Source of the DNA: JBGTBQ01 sp041749275
GTDB taxonomy: Bacteria > Acidobacteriota > Blastocatellia > Pyrinomonadales > Pyrinomonadaceae
Assembly: GCA_041749275.1 (NCBI GenBank)
Contig: JBGTBQ010000142.1
Location: 1 to 13,493 of the forward strand
Length of the DNA stretch: 13,493 nt
Direction: 5' to 3'
Of this stretch, positions 1 to 5,652 are shown piece by piece. The position numbers and the translations under genes were made by a program. Position 1 is the stretch's first letter. Each line of letters begins with the position of its first letter. A model generated the notes under the pieces. The model saw only the letters and a program-made list of their open reading frames with translations. It did not search any database and had not been told where the DNA came from.

Positions 1-562
1 CGAGACGCTTTCGGTCAAGTACAAGGGCAAGTCTATCGCCAATCTCTTAGACACGACCATCGAAGAGGCGCTGCCGCTCCTTGAAAACATTCCGCAGATC
101 AAACAGAAGCTTCAAACTCTTCTCGATGTCGGCCTCGGCTATATCAAGCTCGGCCAATCGGCGACGACTCTTTCGGGCGGCGAGGCGCAGCGAATCAAAC
201 TCGCGCGCTAACTCTCCAAGCGCGCGACGGGCCGCACCGTCTACATCCTCGACGAGCCGACCACGGGTCTGCACTTCGCCGACGTACACAAGCTGCTCGA
301 CGTGCTGCAACGCCTCGTCACACTGGGCAACACCGTCATCGTCATCGAGCACAACCTCGATGTTATCAAGAGCGCCGACCACCTCCTCGACCTCGGCCCC
401 GAAGGCGGCGCGAACGGTGGTCGCCTCGTCGCCGCCGGCACGCCCGAAGAGGTCGCCCGCACTAGAAAATCCCACACCGGCCACGCGCTCCGGCCACTGC
501 TCAACGGTCACGCCAGCAACGGCAAAGGACGACAGAAGGGCGGCGACAAAAAAGTTGCGTGA
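1..562 (+). pseudogene. uvrA: UvrA (excinuclease ABC subunit A) C-terminal part, interrupted by an in-frame TAA
   Basis: This is the last ~187 codons of UvrA, the damage-recognition ATPase of nucleotide excision repair; the 5' part lies outside the window. Reading from base 2 gives the second ABC ATPase module: the conserved ETLSVKYKGK start of the segment, IKLGQSATT, the signature LSGGEAQRIKLAR (170-208), Walker B YILDEPTTGLHF (242-277) and the H-loop region VIVIEHNLDVIKSAD. A TAA stop sits at 209-211, where the family has Glu (LAR-E-LSKRATG). The frame then continues perfectly to a normal stop at 560-562. One G-to-T change (GAA to TAA) explains it. As written, the product would lose Walker B and the H-loop of the second ATPase site, so it should be inactive. 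An ATG at 302 could only give a non-functional tail. A sequencing or assembly error is quite possible because uvrA is normally kept intact. Family identity is very sure; the status of the stop is not. Confidence 0.9.
209..211 (+). other. In-frame TAA inside uvrA
   Basis: The stop codon is in the same frame as the conserved UvrA residues on both sides. It replaces the Glu of the LARELSKR motif. It is TAA, not TGA, and no frameshift accompanies it. Confidence 0.85.
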
Positions 563-615
563 GGTGGAAGCGGTGGAGTCGGGGCGATAGCCCTCGGATG
601 GCTGCGTGTTTTCGG

Positions 616-1269
616 TCAGCCGCTTCGGGGAATCTCGTCCTTGACCGCTCGCAGCATGGCCGCCGAGCCTTGCTCGCGCCCGATGTCGAGGTAGCGTTCC
701 AGCAGGGCGGCGGTCAGGTGCGGGAAAGAGAGGCTGCGTGAGGCATCGTCGTAGCGCCCTTCCGCCAGCACGTAAAATTTTACATGTGCGCCGTCGTAGC
801 GCCAGACTTCGGGGACGCGGGCCGCAAGATAAAGTCCGAACTTGTCGAGCGAAGGGCTGGTGATGTCAACTTCGAGAACGACATCCGGCGGGGGATGTAT
901 TTGCAGGTTGATCTCTTCGACGCCGCGCACCGCCGCCTCGTTGACAACATAAAAGCAACTGTCCGGCTCGCCGCCGCGCTGCGCCGACTCGACGCGCAAG
1001 GTCATCGCCCCGCAGTTGTCAATGTTCAGTCCCAGTTCGAAAGCCAGCAGCGTGACGGCCATATCAACCAATCGCGTTATCTGTTCGTGCAGACGCTTGG
1101 GACTCATGATTTCCAGCGCTCCGCGGTTGAAGGTGAGGCGCACGTGGCGGTCGTCGCCGAGGTCGTCGAGCAGTTGCAGGTAGGTGTCCCACGAGACGCC
1201 GTAGTAGATATGTTTTTCGGCGGTCGCGTTCGCCGTCAGGCGATCAAACACGTGAGACTCGACAAGCAT
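616..1269 (-). CDS. Uma2 family (DUF820) putative restriction-endonuclease-like protein
   Basis: A 217-residue protein of the Uma2/DUF820 family, which has a predicted PD-(D/E)XK nuclease fold but no established cellular role. Visible hallmarks in order: VSWDTYLQLLDDL near residue 25; a beta-strand region LTFNRGALEIMSP; a helix with HEQITRLVDMAVTLL; the GEPDSCFYV strand carrying the family's E-P-D motif near residue 100; then DVVLEVDITSPS and FGLYLAARVPEVWRYDG, which match the usual core spacing of catalytic D and E-x-K-like positions. Length is normal for the family. It is convergent with uvrA and separated from it by 53 bp. The upstream TPR gene is on the same strand 99 bp away, so it could be the tail of that transcript. 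No strong Shine-Dalgarno precedes the only sensible ATG. Such genes are often multicopy in cyanobacteria, Acidobacteriota and Planctomycetes. The family call is firm; nuclease activity is inferred from the family only. Confidence 0.85.
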   Translation of the reverse strand: MLVESHVFDRLTANATAEKHIYYGVSWDTYLQLLDDLGDDRHVRLTFNRGALEIMSPKRLHEQITRLVDMAVTLLAFELGLNIDNCGAMTLRVESAQRGGEPDSCFYVVNEAAVRGVEEINLQIHPPPDVVLEVDITSPSLDKFGLYLAARVPEVWRYDGAHVKFYVLAEGRYDDASRSLSFPHLTAALLERYLDIGREQGSAAMLRAVKDEIPRSG

Positions 1270-1368
1270 GAACGGATTATGCGAGCGTTAGCCGGGCGCG
1301 TCAACGCCGGTCACGGCGTGGATGCGGTTGCGTCGTCGCCCATCGCACACGAACAAATGCGCGGAGCT

Positions 1369-3348
1369 TTATTTTCCCCTTCCCCGCACGATCAGGGAAC
1401 CCAAGCCGGTGAGCTTTTCTTTCAGGCTCTTGCTGAGGCGCAGGCTCCACAGGGCTATGTCCGGGTGCTCCGGGTCAACTTCTCTCCACATCTCCAGCCA
1501 AGAGCGTGCGGCGTCTTCGTTGCCCTGCGCGATGAAAAGTTCGATCTGCGCCTGACAGAGAGCGGCGTGTTCGCTGAAGTGGAGGCGCTTGCGCGAGAGT
1601 ATCGGTTGGAGCAGCGCCTCGGCCTCGTCCAGCCGGCCTTCGCGTGTATGCAAGCGCGCCAGCGCGACGCTGACAAAGAGGTAGTCGGGGTGGAGGCGGT
1701 GGATTTCGTGGGTTAGCGCCAGAGACTCCTCATCACGCCCCTGCATGCTGTAGGCAAGCGCCAGATTGTTCAGGAGGTCGGGCGCATCGGGTTCGAGTTC
1801 GAGCGCCTGCTTGATTATCCTCTCGGCCTTCACAGGGTTGTTTTCGCGCAAGGCATCAATCACCTCTAAAGCCAGACGCTCCACGTTCGGGCGATGTTTC
1901 CGCACCGGCTCGTCATGCAACTCGAAACCGAACAGCAAGAGGTCGCGCCACTCACCGCCCATCCACAGGCGCGCCTTGCCGTCAGGGAACAGCCCGGCGC
2001 CAGAGGCCGCGTTGGCGGCTTCCAGACGCAACTGGTCGGGGCCGCGCTGTCCGAGCGCGAAGTCGCGCAGCATTGCCAGCGTTTCGGGCGTCTCCGCCAA
2101 CGTCGCCAAGTGCATGGCGAACTCGCGCCCCTCCGGGTCTCCGCGGTCGAGCAGGATGGGGATCAGCAGCACGAGTTCGGGGTGCTGATTCAGATAGTTT
2201 CGCATCGCCCGCTGGAAGGCTTTGCGCGCGGAGGGCTTGCCTCCCGGCTCGCCGATTTTGATGAGTTCACCGAGCGTCTTCTGCCGCACCCAGTTGCCCA
2301 GATCGAAGGGCCAAGGGGCGTGGCGCTCTCCGGCGGGCAGGCTCAGGTCTGCCAAATTCTCTTCCGCCAGATCGAAGCCGGGCGCGAGCTTCAACGCCCG
2401 ACGCCAGCGCTTGCGCGCCTCGGCTTCACGCCCCAAACGCATCGCGGCGACGGCGGCCAGATGCCACAGGAACGGCTCTTCGACGCTGTCCGCCCGCTCG
2501 GCCTCTTTGAAGACCTCCTCCACGCCCTTGTCATCGCCCAGATAGCTGAAGGTCTCAGCCTTCTTGACCCATGCATCCACGGAATCCGTGCGGAGCGCCT
2601 TGAGCTGCCGGGCCTGCTCTCGCGCCTCGTCGGCGTGACCGCTGAGAAAGAGATAGCGCGTCAAGTTGGCGTGCGCGTGGAAATTTTCCGAGTCGAGTTC
2701 GAGCACCCGGCGCGCGGACTCGAAGGCTTGCTCCGGCTGTCCCTCGATAAAATAAATCTGGCTCAGGTTGTTGAGCGCAGGGACGAAGTTCGGGCGCAGG
2801 CTCAGAAGTTTTTCGCCGACTTTACGCCCCTGCGCGTATCTGCCCTGCTCCAACATCGAACGCGCCTCTTCGTGCAGCGCCGCAATCTCCAAGCCTTCCA
2901 CCCCCTGCTCGCCTAGCTGCGACAGCAACTCATCCATCGTGGCGGAGAGGCCGACCATCTGCCGGCGCACGCGGTCGGCCTCTTCGTGCTTCGGCCACTG
3001 TTCGAGAAAGCGACGCAGGCTCTTGAGCGCCAGCGCCGGGTAGAAGTTCAACAGGTAAGCGGTCGCCAGTATCAGCATGAGTTCGGGGTCGGGCGGCACC
3101 AACTTGGCGAGACGCTCACACGTCTGTTGAAGCCGCGGCGCGTCTTCGAGTTGGCCGTAGACATTAACCAACTCGCCCAGCACCTCGACCCGATTCGGAT
3201 AGCTCTCGTCAAGCTCTTCCAGCACCTCGCACGCTTCGTCCCAGCGCCCTTCCTCCGCCAGCGACTCCGCCTCCGCCACTCCCTCGATGAGCGGCTCAGG
3301 CGCGGCCCGAAACAACGGATGCTTTTTGCGTCCTCTCTTCTTTGCCAT
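1369..3348 (-). CDS. Tetratricopeptide-repeat protein, cytoplasmic, function unknown
   Basis: A 659-residue protein that starts with a very basic tail (MAKKRGRKKHP) and has no signal peptide or membrane segment. TPR-like helix pairs are seen in three blocks: about residues 25-130 (GRWDEACEVLEELDESYP, FYPALALKSLRRFLEQWP), about 165-330 (GRYAQGRKVGEKLLSLRP, GQPEQAFESARRVLELDS, GREAEARKRWRRALKLAP), and about 500-640 (NPVKAERIIKQALELEPDAP, GRDEESLALTHEIHRLHP, GRLDEAEALLQPIL). Between about residues 345 and 490 is a helical, non-TPR region. A GGGAG Shine-Dalgarno (3357-3361) lies 8 nt before the ATG and supports the start. The gene follows the DsbA-like gene by only 49 bp on the same strand, and a TATAAAAT box in the gap suggests it may also have its own promoter. 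TPRs mediate protein-protein contacts; no partner or pathway can be read from the sequence. Confidence 0.8.
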   Translation of the reverse strand: MAKKRGRKKHPLFRAAPEPLIEGVAEAESLAEEGRWDEACEVLEELDESYPNRVEVLGELVNVYGQLEDAPRLQQTCERLAKLVPPDPELMLILATAYLLNFYPALALKSLRRFLEQWPKHEEADRVRRQMVGLSATMDELLSQLGEQGVEGLEIAALHEEARSMLEQGRYAQGRKVGEKLLSLRPNFVPALNNLSQIYFIEGQPEQAFESARRVLELDSENFHAHANLTRYLFLSGHADEAREQARQLKALRTDSVDAWVKKAETFSYLGDDKGVEEVFKEAERADSVEEPFLWHLAAVAAMRLGREAEARKRWRRALKLAPGFDLAEENLADLSLPAGERHAPWPFDLGNWVRQKTLGELIKIGEPGGKPSARKAFQRAMRNYLNQHPELVLLIPILLDRGDPEGREFAMHLATLAETPETLAMLRDFALGQRGPDQLRLEAANAASGAGLFPDGKARLWMGGEWRDLLLFGFELHDEPVRKHRPNVERLALEVIDALRENNPVKAERIIKQALELEPDAPDLLNNLALAYSMQGRDEESLALTHEIHRLHPDYLFVSVALARLHTREGRLDEAEALLQPILSRKRLHFSEHAALCQAQIELFIAQGNEDAARSWLEMWREVDPEHPDIALWSLRLSKSLKEKLTGLGSLIVRGRGK

Positions 3349-3370
3349 GTCTCACACTCCCACAGTGTTT

Positions 3371-3378
3371 ATTTTATA
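3371..3378 (-). promoter_or_regulatory. Possible -10 box for the TPR gene
   Basis: On the minus strand the 49-bp gap between the DsbA-like and TPR genes reads TATAAAAT, 22 nt before the TPR start codon and upstream of its Shine-Dalgarno. No convincing -35 hexamer is present at 16-18 bp. This is a weak candidate for an internal promoter. Confidence 0.3.
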
Positions 3379-3397
3379 GCGCGCAACTGATTGCGGC

Positions 3398-4186
3398 CTA
3401 TTTCTGCTCGCCGGCAGCAGCCAATGCGGCGTCGAGCACGGCCTTGAATACAGGGTAAGGGTGTGCGCCGCTGATGGTTTTCAATACTTTGATTCGAGGG
3501 TCACGCGGGTTTCCGGGGTTCACGATGCCGATGACGAAGTGCGGCGTGCCCTGAATGTTGGCAGCCTCCGCGTCGGCCATGTCCTTGCGGATTTCCGCCG
3601 CGTACTTGCCGCCGTCGAGACACGCGGTGAACTTCGAGGCGTCGAGGCCGAGCGCCTGCGCGTGTTGCGGCAGGACGGCGGGCGCGAGCGCACGCTGGTT
3701 GCGGAAGAGTTGATCGTACATCTCCCAGAATTTTCCCTGCGCGCCCGCGCAGTGGGCTGCCTCCGCCGCCTTGAAGGCGTGCGGATGGATGGATTCGAGC
3801 GGCAGGTCGCGGAAGACGTACCGGACTTTCCCCGTGTTGATGTACTCCTTTTCGATCAGCGGCTTCGTCTCACGGACGAATTTTGCACAGAACGGTCATT
3901 GATAGTCCGAGAAGTCCACGAGCACCACTTTCGCGCCGGCGTGGCCGAGTGACGGCTCGTCCGCGATGCTCATAAAATTTTGTGGGCCGCTCCCCACTTG
4001 TTCGAGGAGGCGCTTGATCTCCTGCAAGTCTTTCCGCATTCCCTCCTGTTCTTCTCTCAGCTTTTGTATCTCCGCTTTCAACTCCTGTAGCTCGCGGCTC
4101 GTAGGGCTTCTCCGCTGGGCGTGTGCGCCATGCGGGACGCACGCGAGCAAGCATAAGACAGCTACCACGTTTGTGGTCGTTTTCAT
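3398..4186 (-). CDS. DsbA-like thiol-disulfide oxidoreductase, predicted selenoprotein (Sec97 at UGA)
   Basis: Read with UGA as selenocysteine, this is a complete 262-residue secreted protein. Residues 1-23 form a signal peptide (VVAVLCLLACVPHGAHA). Residues about 30-70 form a charged coiled coil (ELQELKAEIQKLREEQEG). The rest is a DsbA/Thioredoxin_4 domain with DFSDYQ-U97-PFC100-AKF as the redox motif, VRYVFRDLPL, HPHAFKAAEAAHC146, GKFWEMYDQLF, FTAC189LDGGKY, the cis-Pro loop GTP215HF, and a normal stop. UGA falls exactly on the nucleophilic first Cys of CxxC, and the frame is intact on both sides. A hairpin suited to SelB lies just downstream. AAGGAG (4193-4198), 6 nt before the ATG, supports the start. 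The likely role is oxidation or isomerisation of envelope thiols, with Sec as the attacking residue. A conventional annotation would split it into a 96-residue and a ~107-residue piece. An ordinary nonsense mutation is the alternative. No sel genes are in the window. Confidence 0.82.
3864..3880 (-). promoter_or_regulatory. Candidate bacterial SECIS hairpin
   Basis: On the minus strand TTCGTC - CGTGA - GACGAA forms a perfect 6-bp stem with a 5-nt loop. The stem starts 15 nt after the UGA. The loop contains G followed by U, with the G at nucleotide 23 after the UGA, inside the 16-37 nt range usual for the apical-loop guanine of bacterial SECIS elements. It is translated as part of F103-K108, as in known bacterial selenoprotein mRNAs. 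No database or folding run was possible. Confidence 0.65.
3896..3898 (-). other. UGA codon predicted to encode selenocysteine (Sec97)
   Basis: The codon reads TGA on the minus strand, between CAA (Q96) and CCG (P98). It occupies the first position of the C-P-F-C redox motif of a DsbA-like domain; the resolving Cys100 is TGT. Catalytic Cys is the classic place for Sec in thioredoxin-fold selenoproteins. Confidence 0.8.
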
Positions 4187-4523
4187 CCGGCTCTCCTTCA
4201 GGTTTGATAGGCAAACGAGGCGGCGTGCAGATCAGTGCCCAGAACAGTAGAGACGAAGTGCGGCTCGCGTGAGCACGCAAGTCGCGCTCGTGGCGGGGCC
4301 GCCCCGCACGCTACGGCGGGCGACAGTGATCTGTCCGTCAAAGATTTGCCCGGCTTAACCATGTGACGATAAGATGAATTCCGAAGTCCGGTCAATGTCA
4401 GCAAAGATAATAACGAACGTAGCATTGTGAATGATGACTGACAGACACGTTGTCTTTCATCACTCAAGCCAACTTCAACCTCTCTCCGCCTTCGTCATTT
4501 CTTTTGAGGAGCCGTAAAGCGCC
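4187..4523. other. Divergent intergenic region, no gene seen
   Basis: These 337 bp separate the leftward DsbA-like gene from the rightward DHS-like gene, so both promoters should lie here. The part near the DsbA-like gene holds its Shine-Dalgarno (4193-4198). A GC-rich dyad GCGGGGC-C-GCCCCGC occupies 4293-4307. An A/T-richer stretch from about 4340 to 4460 contains promoter-like hexamers and an imperfect hairpin at 4432-4462. Short open frames in either direction show no family resemblance. No tRNA or known riboswitch was recognised. Confidence 0.6.
4346..4375 (+). promoter_or_regulatory. Possible promoter for the DHS-like gene
   Basis: TTGCCC (4346-4351), an 18-bp spacer and TAAGAT (4370-4375) resemble sigma-70 hexamers in the A/T-richer part of the divergent region. 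The match is only moderate and would give a leader of about 140 nt containing the hairpin at 4432-4462. Confidence 0.25.
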
Positions 4524-5486
4524 GTGTCCATCTACGATGACGTTCGCCCACTCAGCCTCGACGCGGTACACACCTATCCGCTGGAAGAGCGGCCCAGCAA
4601 GGTGTCGGTCGCGGACTTCGCGCGCCCGGTCGAGGCGGACGCTTCGCTTCGCACCTTCCTCGCGGGGCTGCCGAACATCCTCGCCGTCCAGTCGCTCCGG
4701 CAACTCGCCGCACGGATGCGTCGCGCGCGTGCGCTGGGCAAGCCGATCATCTGGGGCATCGGCGGCCACGTCGTCAAAGTCGGACTGGCGCCGCTCATCA
4801 TAGACTTGATGCGGCAGGGCTATGTCTCGGCCATCGCCGCCAACGGCTCCGTGCTCGTCCACGACGCGGAGGTGGCGCTCGTTGGCTCGACCTCCGAGGA
4901 CGTGGACGCCAGCTTGGGCGCGGGCGCGTTCGGCGCGGCGGACGAGACGGGCCGACTCTTGAACTCCGCCGCACGCGAAGGCGCGAAAGACGATATCGGC
5001 CTCGGTGAAGCGCTGGGGCGCGCACTTGCAAAGGGGCACCCGAAGCACGAAGACCTTTCGCTCCTCTGCACAGCCTACCGCTCGCGCCTGCCCTTCACCG
5101 CCCATGTCGCCGTCGGCACTGACATCACGCACTTCCATCCGCACGCGGACGGCGCTGCCCTCGGCGCAACGACGCACACCGATTTTCGTCTGTTGTCCGA
5201 GATGGTCAGACGCATGAACGGCGGCGGCGTCTATCTCAACATCGGCTCGGCGGTCATCCTCCCCGAAGTCTTCCTCAAGTGCGTCACGCTCGTCCGCAAC
5301 CTCGGCCACTCGCTTGAAGATTTCACGACCGCCAACTTCGACTTCATCCAATCCTATCGCCCCCTGACGAACGTCGTCCGCCGCCCCACGAGCGGCGGCG
5401 CGGGGCGCGGCTTCTCCATCACGGGCCACCACGAGTTGACGATCCCGCTGCTCGCCGCCGAGATTCTGTGTGGCGAGAGCGAATAA
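4524..5486 (+). CDS. Deoxyhypusine-synthase-like protein (bacterial DHS-fold family)
   Basis: A 320-residue protein resembling the bacterial family usually annotated deoxyhypusine-synthase-like. Visible conserved stretches: VHTYPLEERPSKV near residue 15; GLPNILAVQSLRQL; KPIIWGIGGHVVKVGLAPLIIDLM at about 73-96, a Rossmann-like start of a DHS/NAD-binding fold; NGSVLVHDAEVALVGSTSEDVD, whose HD-E and STSEDV signature matches DHS proteins; FGAADETGRLLN; HVAVGTDITHFHP; GGGVYLNIGSAVILPEVFLK; and NFDFIQSYRPLTNVVRRP. I do not see the W-G-K-I motif that carries the substrate-linking lysine of eukaryotic and archaeal DHS, so classical eIF5A modification is unlikely; bacteria also lack eIF5A. A nicotinamide-cofactor-dependent reaction is plausible but unknown. 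It starts with GTG: GAGGAG lies 12 nt upstream, which is rather far but is the best signal. It is followed by an apparently separate iron-uptake unit. Confidence 0.6.
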   Translation: MSIYDDVRPLSLDAVHTYPLEERPSKVSVADFARPVEADASLRTFLAGLPNILAVQSLRQLAARMRRARALGKPIIWGIGGHVVKVGLAPLIIDLMRQGYVSAIAANGSVLVHDAEVALVGSTSEDVDASLGAGAFGAADETGRLLNSAAREGAKDDIGLGEALGRALAKGHPKHEDLSLLCTAYRSRLPFTAHVAVGTDITHFHPHADGAALGATTHTDFRLLSEMVRRMNGGGVYLNIGSAVILPEVFLKCVTLVRNLGHSLEDFTTANFDFIQSYRPLTNVVRRPTSGGAGRGFSITGHHELTIPLLAAEILCGESE

Positions 5487-5540
5487 CTCTCGCCCCCACA
5501 GGCTTCGCCCCTTTCCTGCTCGCACTGCTTTTCAACCCTC

Positions 5541-5569
5541 TTGACAACACCCGCCTTGTGAACTACTCT
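5541..5569 (+). promoter_or_regulatory. Candidate promoter of the FecA-like receptor gene
   Basis: A consensus TTGACA (5541-5546) is followed after 17 bp by TACTCT (5564-5569). The -10 is a poor match, but spacing is ideal. The Fur-like palindrome begins 9 bp downstream, where a bound repressor would block initiation. Confidence 0.4.
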
Positions 5570-5578
5570 GGGCCTCCG

Positions 5579-5599
5579 TGAAATTGAAAATCAATTTCA
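5579..5599. promoter_or_regulatory. Perfect 21-bp palindrome, Fur-box-like operator
   Basis: TGAAATTGA - AAA - TCAATTTCA is a perfect inverted repeat with 9-bp arms and a 3-bp centre in an otherwise GC-rich region. Its A/T-rich TGA...TCA symmetry resembles Fur-family boxes. It sits just after the candidate promoter and 53 bp before the start codon of a ferric-chelate-type receptor. Binding by Fur is inferred from position and pattern. Confidence 0.6.
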
Positions 5600-5652
5600 A
5601 AGTCAGCACTATTTGATCTTCCAGCTTCTAGCCTCCGCGAAAGGGTTTGACC

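Noticed and set aside
209..211. The uvrA stop as a second recoded codon alongside the UGA
   Set aside because: It is TAA in place of a Glu codon, not UGA in place of a catalytic Cys, and there is no following hairpin of the SECIS type evident; mutation or sequencing error is simpler.
302..562. A small independent gene starting at the ATG at 302
   Set aside because: The sequence is the tail of UvrA and starts after Walker B; it cannot form a domain on its own.
784..1716. A 310-codon open frame on + across the Uma2 and TPR genes
   Set aside because: It is antisense to two well-supported genes, crosses their boundary and shows no family motifs; long antisense frames are common at this GC content.
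1894..2916. A 340-codon open frame on + inside the TPR gene
   Set aside because: It mirrors the TPR frame on the opposite strand, with no recognisable domain or ribosome site.
3398..3721. A separate 107-residue protein beginning at an internal ATG (MYDQLFRNQ)
   Set aside because: It is the C-terminal half of the DsbA-like domain, in frame with the UGA-interrupted N-terminal half. It has no Shine-Dalgarno of its own and lacks the active site.
4198..4467. An 89-codon frame on - in the divergent intergenic region
   Set aside because: No motifs or family resemblance, and it overlaps the Shine-Dalgarno and likely promoter of the DsbA-like gene.
4464..5525. A 353-codon open frame on - opposite the DHS-like gene
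   Set aside because: The + frame carries the conserved family motifs; the antisense frame is charged, repetitive in composition and without homology signals.
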